Positions 1 through 53,470 are shown, numbered from the stretch's first letter. The stretch: 64,000 bases of DNA from Eulemur rufifrons (GCF_041146395.1 NC_090989.1:121271501-121335500), one strand, 5' to 3'. The notes: generated by a model from the sequence alone, not told the origin. Made by a program: numbers and translations.

Positions 1-1489
1 TCTAAGATGAGGGGTTTGCTTGATTAATGTTTGATGAATGAATTAATAAATGGATAAACTGTCATCTGAGTAGCCCACATATGTTTAACCATTAATCAAA
101 ACAGATTTTAACTGCAGAAATATTTTAGCAGAGTTATGCATAAAGGAAGAGGAGAAGGGGCTGGCCTACAGTGTCCTACAACCCATGTCATCCAATGGTC
201 CAACGTTTAAGAGACTTCTCCTATGAAAAGCATAGGCAATATTTGCACCTCTGAGGTAAACTGGAAAGAATTTAAGGGAGTCTATATGGCACAAAATTCA
301 TTACATTTTCTCTGCAATATGTAATTATGAAGATAAAAGTAAAATGCAAGTATTAGAAAAGACAGAATTTATATGAAACTTCCAATACAATCTTTGCAAA
401 AAAAGATGACTTTAGTGACAATATCTTTAAATTCTTCATAGTCCTCATTGATGAGCAGCTTTGCAAATTAGTGTTGATTTTCTTTACATTTATTCCAAAA
501 TTACAACAATACAGATTGTATGTAAAGACCCTAATTGACATTCCTCTTCTTTCATTGACAAATTGTTGAAATTCTTAATAATACTATGGATAGATTTTTT
601 AACCCAAACACTTTTAGATCCAGTGTTTAACAATTATGAGAAACACTTTCTTGTTGGATCAGGCTCCCTGCAGCTGGCTTGGGGTGAAAGGCAGCAGAGT
701 ACACCAATAGCAGACAGACAGAATTGACCGACACAGTGCTAAATAATACTTCTGGCCTTATTTGTAGTATTTAATTTTAGACCAAGGATCCAAAATATAT
801 GTCTTGAGATTCTGAAAAGATTCAGCAACTGTTGGATTGTTTTGTAAAGACAGGTCTGGGACGAGTTGCACCCACCTGAGCTCTGCCTGGTCTCCCAGCA
901 CCAACCTCCCCCCTTTCCTCTCTCACCCCAGTCCCAAGGGGCAGCACTTGGACTGTGCACAATGCTCCTGGGATGCAACGGGCACTCACTCCTCCAATGG
1001 TGCTATGGGTCCCTTGTCCACAGTGGACGGTAGCACCCTCTTTAGCTCTGCCGAAGGAGATGTCTGAATGGTCCAGCTTCTCCTTGGTCACATGCAGCCC
1101 ACCCAAGATGCTCCATATCACTCACTGGGCTTGTGACTGGCTCCTGGGAAATGCAGAGTCCCAAGAAGGGAATTCTCACCCTTCTGGGCTTGACTTTACT
1201 GCTCCAAATGCTGAGGGATTCCAAGATATCAGGGTCTACCCATAACCCAGGTAGGATGCTCTGGTTATTGGACGCAGAACAATAGTTCTCTAAAATGTCC
1301 CAAAGTATGCCATGAGTGAAAAAAAGAACGATCCCTTTTTTTTGGATAAGTCAATTTGTTATCTCAGCCCACTTAAAGACGAAGTCCTTAGAGTCACGGT
1401 TGACCCTAAGCCCAAGTACTGCCCCCTCTAAACAAGTGCATGTTCACAGGAAACCAGAGTGACTAGGTACTCGGTAAAACATAAGTAAG
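1..1489. other. Intergenic, no gene recognised
   Basis: AT-rich sequence (1-650) is followed by a more GC-rich block (about 650-1260) that may be an old repeat or LTR relic I cannot name. Short open frames here overlap on both strands without homology I recognise. Confidence 0.4.
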
Positions 1490-1497
1490 CCTCTAAA

Positions 1498-1828
1498 TTC
1501 TTAACCTGGAGTCCACAGACAACTCCCAAGGGGTCCAAGGATACAACTGTGGGCTCCATGAACTTGGACGGCAAAAACTGACATCATTATTTTCAATAAC
1601 TTCTAAATAAAATTTAGCTTTTCTTCCATTATGAATATAGGCCATAAACCACAGTAGTGCTAGCAGAACCTGTGGCTTTATTCCAATAGAAATCACAGAT
1701 ATTTTCATATGTTGCAGACATCTCAAAATATTATTTTCATGCATCACTGCTTAAAAAGCAGGGTAGGTGACAGACTTGCTACTCCACCACTCTGCCAGAG
1801 GAGTTCCTGGCACACAAAAGGTTAAGAA
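1498..1828. mobile_element. Non-autonomous hAT-type DNA transposon, 331 bp
   Basis: The ends are inverted repeats TTCTTAACC and GGTTAAGAA, flanked by 8-bp target duplications CCTCTAAA (1490-1497) and CCTCTAAG (1829-1836). An 8-bp duplication is typical of hAT elements. It resembles the old mammalian Tip100-like repeats, but I cannot name the subfamily. Confidence 0.7.
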
Positions 1829-1836
1829 CCTCTAAG

Positions 1837-3371
1837 TACCTAAAGCCATCAGCTCTAGCCCATTTGGGAAGCAACTGGGGAGGACAGTGAGGGGGAGAGA
1901 GGACTCCCTCTAGTCCATCCAGGGGCTGACCTGGCCCTGGGGGTACGGTGCACTGTGTTTCCCATTCTGCTTTGGTATGTTCTTAAAGAACACTTATTAA
2001 TACTTTAAGCATTTCAGTCTCTGGAAAATAGTTTGAGAAATGTGGATTTAAGGAATGACTTTGCCTGGGAAGATAGTGGAATTTCTTGGTGTTGTTACAC
2101 AATATGTTAACGTTAAATCTTTTTGGAGCAAAATTAACAGAGCAGGTGATGCCTTCTTTCTTAGTTTACAAGTCATAGCTCATGCAGGAGGTGGTCAGTT
2201 GAACACATCAGGAATCTAGAAATTTTCCCATCCTTTGCTCAGGCCCAGCATTTGCTAATGTGATGAGGCTGCTGCTGAGGTTCCACGCTGGACCTTTCAC
2301 CCAGGAGAGGGGATCACTGGGGATGCCTCGGGGCTCCTGCCCCAGCCACCGCCCCCTTGGGTTACACAAGGGCCTGCAGGGTTGGAGTTTTCGCTCCTGT
2401 TGGGACCAAGGGCTGTTCTCAACCATGGCTGAAGGGACTAATTGGAAGATAACTCTTCTGGTCTTGCGTGTGGTATTTGATTTAGGCTGAGGATCTGAAA
2501 CACGTGCTCTAGATGGCAGAAAGATTGGGGGACCTGTGGTTGTTTATGCTATACATCAAGGGCAAGACAATGAGCTGGCCCACCCAGAGACCCCGATTGC
2601 TTCCAAAGCCAGTGCCATGAGAATCAGGACAGCTCAGGGACTGGCAATGAGCCATCCATACTGGATGCCTCTCAAAGGAGCAGCTATTCCAAAAAAAGAA
2701 CTGTCGAAGGGTGTCTTAGCTGATGTGTTTTCCAAAGCCGAAGAAACAAAGCAGGTTGAGGTAATGTACCTGGCTTTTCTTTCTCTACTCTGCCCAGTCA
2801 TGCTTGTGGAGACACAGAGAGACTTGCCAAGCAGTCTTAGGGCACAAGTCCAATATCCTCACATTTCCACATCAGTGGTCTTTAACCCTCTCCAAAGCAT
2901 TCTGTACATAGCCCTCCCCCACCACTGAGGTCAATGCCAAGCATCCTTGAGCCTCTCCTTATACTATATTTAGCCAAGAAACTGCCAGGCTGATGAGTGG
3001 ACTTTGCTGCCTGCACCCTTCGTAACCTGGAAGCTGCTCCCCTAGCAGGCAGCAGCTCCAAGCCGCACTCCTACCAGGACAGCAGGAGCCCCTGCGGTGC
3101 GCAGGCTCAGGCCCTCTGACCCATGCTATCTTGGGTGCGGAGCCGCCCCACACCCCAAGCAGTCATTCACAGGCGGCGCTTCACCGTCCACTCTCCCCAA
3201 GAGGGGTGCCACTGATACTCAATGTGAGCTGAGAGCTGAAAATAGGAAACTTAGAATAGCATGTGCTATATGTGCTGTGATGTTTTCTGAATATAAACTT
3301 GATTTTTTTAGGTGTTGCCATGCATCAGAGACTTTTTTGGTCACAGAGTTATTAAGACATAATTCAGATGC
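1837..3371. other. Intergenic, unexplained open stretch at 2536-2928
   Basis: No repeat family is recognised with confidence. A 130-codon plus-strand frame at 2536-2928 contains a 75-codon stretch ending KQVE before a GAG|GTAATG donor-like site. It resembles no protein I know and could be chance. Confidence 0.35.
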
Positions 3372-4200
3372 CATATAATTTAGCCATTTAAAGTGTACAA
3401 CCCAATGGTTTTAGTTGTGTTATATTCAGAGCTGTGCAACCATCACCATAATCCGTTTTAGAACATTTCCATAACCCCAAAAAGAAACCCCATTCACTTT
3501 AGTCCCCACCCCACCACCAGCCCCCTTGCAACTACCAATCTAGGATACTTCCTGTCTCTATAGATTTCGCTATTCTGAGCATTTCATATAAGTGGAATCA
3601 TACAAATTTTTTTGTGATTTTTTTGACTTGCTTCCCTCACTTAGCATGTTTTCAAGGCCCAATCATGTTGTGATATCAGTAGTACTTCCTTCCTTTTTAT
3701 TTCCAAATAACATGGTATTACATGGATATACCACACTTTGCTTATCTATTCATTAGTGATGGACATTTAGGTTGCTCCCATTTTGGGGCCATTGTGAATA
3801 ATGCTGCTATGAACATTTGTGTACAACTTTTTCTGTGCACACGTTTTTATTTCGCTTGGGTATATACCCAGGAATGGTATTGCTGGATAATATGGCAACT
3901 CTAAACTTAAATTTTTGAAGAACTGCCAAACTGTTTTCCAGAGTGACTGCACTGTTTGATATTCCCATGAGCTACATATGAATATTCCAATTTCTCTATA
4001 TCCTCAATTTGTTATTGTCCAGCTTTTTATTATAGTGGGTGTGTAATGGTGCCTCATTTTGGTTTTGATTTGTATTTCTCTGATGACTAATGATGTTGAG
4101 AATCTTTCATGTGCTTATTAGCCATCTATATATCTTTGGAGAAATGTCTATTCCAGTGCTTTGCCCATTTTTAAACTGAGTTGTCTTTTTATTGTTGAAA
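3372..4200 (-). mobile_element. Old L1 3' fragment (L1M type), antisense
   Basis: The stretch contains the familiar antisense L1 phrases around TTGCTCCCATTTTGGGGCC and GGGTATATACCCAGGAATGG (3774-3880). Many substitutions show an old insertion. Open frames over it are remnants. Confidence 0.75.
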
Positions 4201-5486
4201 AGCTTGAATTTTGAATGACTATTCAATTGCACTTTAAAACTCAGCTCCAGCAGGAAGAGTTTGGACTTTTCCAATTTCATGACTTTCCCCAGGAAACAGG
4301 ATACCTTTCTGGGAGAATTCTAGTCCCTAAAGTTGTGATTCTTAAACTCTTTTTGGCTCACAGATATCTATCTTTAAGAATCTAAAAAACTATGAACTAT
4401 ACTATGAAAACTATGAACCCCTTCTCCAGAAAAATGTACACATGCACATTTGTATATTTTGCATTTAATGTCAGGGAGTTCGATCATTGCCTTGATTAGG
4501 TTTTCTTTTCACAAGAGGAGCGTAAACCCACTTCTGATTCGGTGATTATCAAATTATTAAACCTGGCCTTAATAGGCAACATAAAAGTCCCAAATTCTAA
4601 GTTTCCATGGAGAAAAAAAGTGTGAACTGTGTTGTTTGAATTACCAAAATAGCTTTCACAGAGAATTGCTTTGAAGGCCTCCACTCCATCATTCCTCTCA
4701 ATTTGCCCCATTAATCAAGCCCGGCCACAAGAGCTTTATACCATAAAGTGTGGGACCCTCTCAGAACAGGTTCCTCCCAAATTGGACTTCTGCCTTATGC
4801 CATCAACCCACACTGAAGAACACTATAGGGAATCTGTAAAGGTTATTTTATTACCAGTTATGAAAGTGTTGTAGGACCTCTCCTAATGTTCATACGCCTT
4901 ACCAAGAAGTGCTTATAGGCACGCTCAGAAAAAGCTGTGCTTCTCTTAAACCTATGGTCTGTTTTGATCTTGTGGGTACCATAAAACTTTTAAGTGTTTT
5001 CTCTTCTGCACTTGCCCCTCAGAAGCTTAGAGGTAACTTAGCTGCCTGCCTCCAGCAACTGGACCAGACAACTGGATGCATTTGTGAATCCAAGTGTATG
5101 GCCTGCAATTTCCCTTGGCCCTGATTCCACTGTTTCTTTCTGATGCATTTTTGTATGCTATCTCAAACTGTTGTGGGACGAGCTGACAAACTTCTTTTTC
5201 TAACCTCTGTCATCCTGCACTCCAATGCTATTCGTGACAACTGTTTGCTTAACTTATGTCCTCACTGACATAGGGCTGATTTTATGGTTATTTTTCTCAT
5301 CTGCAACTTTTAGGCACTAGACTCAGGGGTATTTTGCAAACAGAAAATCATCACCCATAGTTTACCAGGTGCTATGTGGGTATATGAGAGATAAGATAAA
5401 ACTGTTTGGAGTTAAGTAGACATCATAGAAATGCAGTGTTGTAGTATTTTTTTCTATTCAACAAGATACTTTCATAGTACAGACTA
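4201..5486. other. Intergenic, nothing recognised
   Basis: Mixed sequence without a confident gene, RNA or repeat assignment. Open frames at 4671-5124 are short and lack family features. Confidence 0.4.
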
Positions 5487-5700
5487 TGCCAGGCATTGTT
5501 CTAAGTGCTTTAAAAATATTAACTAATTTAATTTTCATGCACACAAAAAACTATTTATTGCCATTTTACAGATGAGAAAATTGAGGCACAGAAGGGTTAA
5601 ATTGCCCAAGGTCACACAGTTAATAAGTGGCAGAGGTAGGATTAAGAACAGGGTCATCTGCCTGCAGAGTCCACACTCTCTACCTCTAGGCTCTGCAGAG
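5487..5700 (+). repeat. MIR SINE
   Basis: The MIR core phrase CCATTTTACAGATGAGAAAA (5561-5580) is followed by CCAAGGTCACACAGTTAATA, the usual order. Confidence 0.8.
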
Positions 5701-6329
5701 CCAGGGCTCTGGGACCCTCCACAAACCACCTAAACCCTCCTCATCAAATGGAAACAATGACACTCATGTCTCCTAAACTTACTGAGATCAAATGAGGCTC
5801 CACGGGAAGGGAGTGTCCAGCTCATAGTGGGAACTCAACTTTGCCCTCTTCAGCTAAAATCGTATAGGAATCCAGAAATGAAAATTCACTGGAAATCCAG
5901 GGCAAGAGAAGTGAGATAACTCACCCAACAAAACATCATCTGTAAAGACCAAAAGTAGACTACAGACCTCTCATCTTCTCCTCTCATTTGGGTAGCCTGA
6001 TCACTAAGGGATTTTGTAAAATGTGTGTTAAGAAACTAACTCAAATTTAGTTTTGACACATTTTAATATTTAGCATATCTTTGTGAAAAATGAAGTTATT
6101 AAATTACAGTCAAATGTCCTGACAAATTTAGACAATTAACTACTTCAACTTTAGATAACAGTATGAATTTAAGGAAATACTTCATGATTCCTTAAGTATT
6201 TCTAGTGACTGCAGAGTCCGTCATTGTTCCTTCAGGTCAATACACACTATGAACATTTCAGAAACAGGTCGTGGCCTGCAGATTTTAAGCTGAAGCCTGG
6301 GACCATCTGCAATTCAGAAATCCCTTACA

Positions 6330-6460
6330 TTGGCACAATATTTTTAGAGTCTGCAAAGCCCTTTCAGAAATACATTTTCAGTAAATCCTCTCAACTCCAT
6401 TAGGTGTTATTCCCATTTTACAGATAAATACCACAAAGCCCAGAATGGTAGTGATTTCAT
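6330..6460 (+). repeat. MIR SINE fragment
   Basis: CCCATTTTACAGATAAATACC sits in a MIR-like context; it is shorter and more diverged than the copy at 5.5 kb. Confidence 0.5.
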
Positions 6461-6479
6461 CCATCCAGTATTCGCCCAG

Positions 6480-8120
6480 CGTCCATTATGTGTCAGGCAG
6501 CACATAACGGCTGACTGAGGCTGTAGGCGGGACCCGGCCCCTGACAGACAAATGAAAGAGGATGGCAGTGTGGTCAGAGCTCTGGGAGGAGCACACAGGC
6601 TGCTGTGAGAGCAATGAAGAGAAATTCTCCCTGAGTCTGGTCAGGTGGTGAGGGGAGCTTTGCCAAGGCAGACAGAGTGGCCGAGTGAATGGGGTGTTTT
6701 AGGGGCACGTGACACGATGTGGGAAGAGGGGGCAAACCCAAAGGACAGCATCTACAACAGCACGAAGGAAACCGTGTGGTGCCCCTGAGGAAGGACATTG
6801 GCCCATGGGTTCAAACTATCTGAGCCTCTCCTAAGTGCTGGGCTTGTGCTGGGTAATGAGCTCCCACCACAACCCAGACAAGCCAAGTCCTTGCTCTCAA
6901 GGAGTTTAAAGGTAGAAATAGACACAACAAAAACATAAACCAAGTAATAAAATGATTTCAGGTAGTGGTGAGTACTAGGGAGGAGAGAGGCAAGGCAGTG
7001 AGCTAGAGGAACTGGGAGAAGCAAGCCTGGGATGCAGTAGTCAGGGATTGCCAGGGTGCAGGCCTGAGGAGGGGAAATGCCCACCACGGGCAAGGGGAGA
7101 GAGAGGGAATAAACTGCCTGCGAAAGACCCCAACAGGTTAAAGCCTGCTGCACTCAAGAAACATGAAAGAGGCCAGCACAGGGGGAGCACAAGGAAGGAT
7201 GATGCAGTGGGTGATGCAGGCAGGGCCCAGGCCCTGCAGGCTATGATAAGCAATTTGGATTTTATTCTGAGTGCAGTAAGTCTTGTAAGAGTTTTAAGGA
7301 AAGTAACGGTGACATTGTTTCATTTACATTTCTAAAGGACAACTCTGGAGGCTCTGTGGCGAACGAATTACTGGTGTCAGGAGTAGGAGTAATGCCAGTG
7401 GGGAGGCTACTGGCTGAATCTAGGTGAGAGACTGAAGCAGTCTGGATCGGGGTAGTGGCAGTGGAGGAGAGAAGTCGTTGGGTCTGAGACAGATTTTAGA
7501 TGCAGAATTGCCAGGATCTCCCAAATGATCGAATATAGAGATGTGGGTAAGGATAACTCCTAGGAAGTGGCAAACATGCTGCTGTGTCCTGAGATGGAAT
7601 CGTAGCCAGAGGGAGGATCAAGAGTTCTCTCTTAGAAACGTTAAATGTTTATCAGACATCCAGGTGAAGATACCTCACAAGTAGCTAGGTATCTAAGACA
7701 GCAGCTCTGGGGAGAGGTCAGGATTCGTTATGAATGTAGGGGTCCCTGTCCCACAGATGGTATTAAAAGCTTGAGAATGGAATGGAAAATTCTAGGAAAA
7801 AGTACGTTGAGCTAGAAAAGCCATTTCAAAGCCCTAGGGGGCATGGACATAGAGGTTAGAAGAGGAAAAGCCACCAGAGTAGAACGAGATGGAGTGGCTG
7901 GCGAGGCAGAGAGGAAACCAGAAGAGCAGCCAAGAGAGAGGCCCACTGTGTCGAGTGTGGCTCAGAGACTGATTAGGTCTCTGGTGACCTCAAGAGCAAG
8001 AGAGCTGTTTCACGGTGGGGACGAAGTGGGGTTGGTGAGGGTTAAGAAGAGAATGGGGCCAGAGGGGAGGTGAAGAACTGGAAATAGTTACTGTAGACCA
8101 CGCTTTTCAGAAATGTCTGG
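6480..8120. repeat. Long ancient dispersed repeat, copy A
   Basis: It contains TTTGGATTTTATTCTGAGTGCAG, a GTGGCAGTGGAGGAGAGAAG motif and ATCAGACATCCAGGTGAAGA in the order seen in a common old mammalian repeat whose name I cannot give. Copies with related phrases lie at 33.9 and 61.8 kb. No coding function. Confidence 0.5.
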
Positions 8121-8129
8121 GTGATGGGG

Positions 8130-8763
8130 AGCAAATACAGATACAGAGGTGTATGGAATTGCGATTGTTGATGTGCTTTTAAAGAAAGAGAATCGCAGGA
8201 GCCAGACCCTCGGCCTGGCAAGTACACTACACTTCAACTGCTTGTCTCTACTTGCACAATCTAGTTCTTTTGCTGGACCTGTTTCCTGTGATCCTCAAAT
8301 GATGACATCCTTCAGGGCCCCAAGCCCAGCACCCTGCTCTTCTCTCTCTCCAAGCCCTTCTTGATGGATCTTATCAACTCCCACAGTTTCAAATGCCTCC
8401 AGCAAGCTGACATCCACACCTTTGTCTCCCATCCAAAGCTCTGCTCAGCAGTACAGACGCTCAACATTTATTTCCACTGGATGTTCCATGGGCACCACGT
8501 GCTAAAGCCAGCCCCTGCCCCCTCCCCCACCTCTCTCCTACTTGAGTTTTGAGCAAGAGAGTGCTCCTTACCAGGGTTCTTCAGCACAGCCCCCTTTATC
8601 CACGTCACCAGCCCCACTGGCGAGCAAGTGGCTACAGGCTCAGTAAATAACCAGCTTAACTGGCTAGTAAGTGGCAAAACAAGTCTATCAACCCAGATCA
8701 GTTTGACCCTTAAAACTATGCTGCTACTATACACTTCGCTTAAGCTTAAGTTCCTGCAGTTAC
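8130..8763. other. Intergenic 3' of CEP63, nothing recognised
   Basis: There is no identifiable repeat or gene. The stretch may contain late polyadenylation sites of CEP63. Confidence 0.35.
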
Positions 8764-9099
8764 TTTATTTCCAACATGCATCATTAAATCTTTATTAGTA
8801 CATAGCTATTCACATTTAAGTCAGCAAGATAAAGTATAACCTTATAATAAATATTCATATGAGAAAAAAGTCTATCAAAATGGTTTATTCTCACCAATCA
8901 CTGTTGGAGGAAGTCCTTCAAACGAACCAGTGCAGTGAAAATGTCTGAGGAAGTATCAATTTTTCAGATTTCTTCACCACCGCTTTAGTATGTATCCTCT
9001 TTGTAATTTTGTATGTTCATGTTTTTAAGAGCTGCTACTTCAAAGGATAGTAACTCTTCGGTGTTTATTTTTATTTCCAAGTTTGTGATTTTTTAAGGG
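8764..9099 (-). other. CEP63: CEP63 3' UTR with candidate polyadenylation signals
   Basis: Below the stop codon the minus strand carries AATAAA at 9075-9070, 9069-9064, 8889-8884, 8796-8791 and 8769-8764. The cluster at 8769-8889 is the likeliest true end, because the two near 9070 would leave almost no UTR. The cleavage site cannot be fixed from sequence alone. Confidence 0.5.
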
Positions 9100-48898
<39,799 letters not shown>

Positions 48899-48999
48899 CA
48901 CCAAATCCCCTTTGTTTTGGCAACTGAGAAAGAAAAAAAATTAGTCATGAGAAAATTCAGTTTTTAAGTTCTAACATTCTAACTTACAACCTAAGAAGG

Positions 49000-50870
49000 T
49001 GAACGAAAGCATGCAAATAACAATGAGAAAATGCAGCACTTCTTAAGATGCCCGTAGAAGCAGTCAAACAGTATCACTTCAAGAAATATCATTACCAAAT
49101 ATATTTCAGACTAAAAGAAAATAAACTTATCTGAATGGCTGTTGACACTCCTCATACGACTGCTATCAAATACCTCATTGTTCTCTGTGAAGTTCCTAAG
49201 GCAAGAGTGGGCCAGGGCTGGAGGTGGGTCTTTCTAGCAAAGGAACACTGACACAAACCCTCTTACAAAATGAGAGGAAAACACAGGGGTCACATATGTC
49301 AGAAGAAAAGTATAGCCTTTAAAAAAAAAAATAAAGATATTAATATTCTTTAAAAAGGTGAAAGGCACTGAAGTTGAACTCCCTGGTCCATCACAGGAGA
49401 TCCCACTCACCCAGGAGAAGACAGGCCCATAGAGCTTCCTGCTACACCTTCTCTCCCATGAAAAGCAGCTATAGGACCCTCCCTCCTCTGCACTTCATAG
49501 CTCCTAGTCCTTAACAGCTTCTTTCCTAGAAGTTACACCACACTGGTAGTGAGATTTTTATACACTCTTTTTCCTTACTAGACTATTCATCCCTCCAGGG
49601 CAGAAAACCAATTTTATTCATCTCTGCTCCAGAGCTCAGTATAGCATTCCAACATGGAATGTGCTAGCTGCTTTTTGCTTTTGGCTTATCTCAACTCCTC
49701 TCTTATATCTGCCCCAGTATGCAAACTGGTCATACCTGGAGGACTACAGAGAAGGGTCTAGCCTAGAAAGAGATGAGGGGAGACAGAACAGACTGCCATA
49801 AAAAGGCAAAGATACATCATGAAGAACGGAAGATGAGAGTGAGAGAGGAATGAAGACCCTTAAATTCAGAAATGCCTATGAGTAGTATGTGCTGTAGGTT
49901 TCTCACCTTCTATCACAAATCTTTAAAATGTTCATAAATATCAAGCCATTTTTCACTCCTCAGAAACTCCTCCTTTTCCTTAGACAATAAGCAAAGACTG
50001 TGTTGTGGAGGTTCTGCCCCTTTGTCCTAACACCTCATCTAAAAGTTATATTGCTCCAAGTAGATTCCTTCATTCAACAAATAATTCAGTGTTGTACTAC
50101 TAGACACACGGAGATGACAGACATGGCCCTTTTCAAGGAATTAACTGTCCAGTATGGGACAGAAAAAATTAGCCAAAAATGCTCTCTCAGTCTGACAAAT
50201 ATAGTGACAAAGGTAGGTCCAGGGTGTTCCAGAGACACAGAGGAAAATGAAAAGACTGGAAAATACAACCACTGAACCTTTTTGTATCCATTCCCAAAGG
50301 TACTAAACTATTCATGCACAAATATGGCAGGGAGGATTTTTTTCTAGTTGAATTACCCTACATGTTATACCAACATTACACAAAATAAAAACCTAAAGAA
50401 AAAGCTTCCCATGTTCTATTCCACTTTCAAACCATGATAGAGTCAAATTACAATGCAACCTAGATTCTATGTTTTGGTCCACTCTAGAACTGGGAGGCAG
50501 TACATAGTCCACACAGTACTACATGGAGACTTAGGATATAGTCCTCCTCTGTCCATAGACTTCCATTTCTGCATCTGCATAATGAGGGGCATGAACAATA
50601 ACCTCCAAGGCTTCTTACAGCTCTCACGGGGTTCTAATAGTCAATGAAATGCTCAGTGTAAATAGTGTGCTCCTGACAACTATACATAGATATTTATTAA
50701 ATATGTAGGAAAGTGCTATTCTTAATACAGTGCTACTGGTTATTTAAAATTATCATTAGTAAAATTATACTTCTTTAGGTCATGATATTCTTAAACATTA
50801 CCAGATTACTATTATTTAATAATTAACAATAGTTATCATGGATGTTAAATGTCATTGAATTCCCAACTGT
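49000..50870. other. CEP63 intron 1, nothing recognised
   Basis: No gene or confident repeat. The 91-codon frame at 50000-50275 has no recognisable family. Confidence 0.4.
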
Positions 50871-50879
50871 TATATAATA

Positions 50880-51020
50880 GCTCTCTTGTACCCATTATCT
50901 AATTCAATCTTCACAACATTCATAAAAGACAGATACTATTACTTTGAGGAAACTGAGGCTTAAAAGGTTAAATAACTTGTCTATGATAAACTATAAATTA
51001 TAGTCCTAGGAGTCAACCTA
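50880..51020 (+). repeat. MIR SINE
   Basis: ACTTTGAGGAAACTGAGGCT then TTAAAAGGTTAAATAACTTG. Confidence 0.7.
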
Positions 51021-51173
51021 GGTAGTGACGCTTGAGTTCCAACTAATGGGCAATCTTTATATATTTTACAGTATTCCAGATCTTAAAATACATCAGCGTA
51101 TTTTCTTTTGGTCCAATAGTGACCTGGCAATAAAAAAAAAAAAAATTTAAACTGACATATGACATCACCACTG

Positions 51174-51196
51174 TGGCCACCAGGTGGCAGCAGCAC
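51174..51196 (+). promoter_or_regulatory. Consensus CTCF binding motif
   Basis: TGGCCACCAGGTGGCAGCAG fits the long CTCF consensus (CCASYAGRKGGCRSYR) at every position, on the plus strand. It lies in CEP63 intron 1, about 6 kb from the shared promoter. Occupancy is inference. Confidence 0.6.
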
Positions 51197-51283
51197 AATA
51201 ATGAAATAGTCTACATAAGGGAAATTGCCATTTCAGAAATCAAAATAATGGTCTAAGACTAAGACAAAGAGATCCCTGGTTTT

Positions 51284-51311
51284 TTGTTGTTGTTGTTGTT
51301 GTTGTTGTTGT
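51284..51311. repeat. (TTG)n microsatellite
   Basis: Nine TTG units followed by a T run. Confidence 0.9.
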
Positions 51312-52599
51312 TTTTTAAAGGGGTTGGGGGGAGGGAGGGACCAGAAACACACTCTGTGGAAAATAAACTTACTAATGTGTAATGTGTTTCTTTAATAATA
51401 CCTTCACCATCTGCTTGAGTAGCTGCCAAACACCATCAATTTTCATTCCTTAGTATCAGGTAAATAGCAAGGACTCAGATTTTCTGTGGATCTTTGTTAT
51501 GAGTTGCTCACAGCTACATCACTGATTCCTTTCCTAACCAACCTCTCATTCAACTCTATGTACTATGTCACTCTGATTATTTCTTTGCATGTGCCATGTG
51601 ATAATTACATAAAGTTAGATATTCTTTCTTCATAATATCAAATACAAATTTAAGTAAATACTGTTTGATAATATGCTATTCCTTGCCACTAACATGCAGT
51701 GATAATATGGTTAAATGTAAAATGTACAGCTCTACAATTGGTATGATCTTACTCATTTCACAATTAAACCAAAACATCAACAAACAGTACTTACTAATTA
51801 TAACTCTCCTTTGGAATGAAGGGTGTTTTAAATCAGTGAAATTTGCAATTGGATGGCTAAAGGAAATACAAGTTAATCAAGTCTGGGAAGCAGGAAAAAC
51901 ACACTTTAAATATGAAGGGAAAAGAATATAAATAGAATGTCTGATAATAGGTAGATCTTTGAAAGTCATTAACATATTAGAATTTAAGAGCTAGAAAGCA
52001 CTTCAGGCCTCTAATTTAACCTCTTCATTTTACAGATTAGGAAAAATATCAGAGTATATGCCCGAGATCAAATTACTGACAAAATTGGACACAGAAAGAA
52101 AATAAAAACTCCAGATAGAATTATGAATAATGTGTATGTACTAAGAGGAGGAATATGCCTAACCTTGAAGTCTAGTTTAAAGAAGGATGACAATGTTCTG
52201 GCCCTTTACCTGCCTTGGGATCACTGTAATGACAAAGATCCATGGTTATGTCAAATATACTATGGCTGGTAAACTATAGCAGTTCCAATGATCAATATTA
52301 TTTTTTGTTTGTTTCTTTTTTTCTCTTTTATTTTTTGCAGGCAACAGTCATGGGTATAACAAATTGTCCCTTTGGGGAAGACCAAGAATTATTCTGCCAA
52401 AATTGGGGCCATGTGCATGCTCTGTGTGTGTGTGTTTAAAGGGGTACTGTTTCCACCCCCCCAAATTAAAGATCCCACTCCTTCCCCAAAACTATGAATA
52501 ATCAATATTATTTAGCATTTTCCAGAAAGGCTTCTCATTAAACTTAAAGGAAAAAAAGTCAGTGGATAAGGTATTAGAGAAATTTTTCAAAAAACTTAA

Positions 52600-53470
52600 A
52601 TTTTAAATATATTGTCCAAACTATGACTCAAAATCCAGGAAGAATAATGATAAAGACTTAGAAATATGAATATATAAAAACAAACTTTTACATTAAAAAA
52701 ATGCCATAAGCAAAGTTAAAAGACAAATGACAACAGTATTTGAAAGTTTTACCACAAAGCATCAATTACCCAAATATACAAAGAGCTTATAACTAGGAAA
52801 AAAATCTACAGAAACATGGGCAAGAGATATTAACAAGCGATGCAAAGAAAAATAAATGTAAATAGCCTTAAACATATGAAAAGATGTTCAACCTTGCTCA
52901 TAATAATAAAAACACAAATTAAAACTACACTGAGTTACTCTTTCTCCTATATCAGATTAACTAAAAATTAAAAGTCTGATGACAAGTCTATGGGACAATA
53001 GGCATTCACACACATTGTAGATAGGAATATAAAACGGTACAACTACCACAGGGGAGATTTTGGTAACATCTACCAACTGATACATGAATTTACCCTATTA
53101 TTCAACAATGCTACTTCTTACAATCTATACCAAAGACACATTGCTAAAAATACAAAATAACACATGCACAAGGATATTCACTGCAGCATTATTTGTAACA
53201 GAAAATAACACAAATGCTTACCAAGAGTAGACTAGTTAAATATTCCTCCACCAAAGGAATTCTATGAAACTATAAAAAAGAGTAACAATGTCTACAAACT
53301 TCTATGAGGGACCTACAGGGCATATATTATTAGGTTAAAAAGCAAGATACAAAACAGCATATGTAAATAGAACCTTTTATCTATGATGCTTGCATATTTG
53401 TTTTTAGGTGCATTTTTTTTTATGGAACAATAAAACCAAAGCCAGTAAAAAATGGGAAGTGAGATCCCCC
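52600..53470 (+). mobile_element. Old L1 3' fragment, sense
   Basis: GCATTATTTGTAACAGAAAA, AAGATGTTCAACCTTGCTCA and related L1 phrases in order; many stops. Confidence 0.7.

Noticed and set aside
1..9000. The KY gene, expected next to CEP63 by synteny
   Set aside because: No KY-like exon was recognised. In human it lies well beyond the CEP63 3' end, so it is probably just outside the window.
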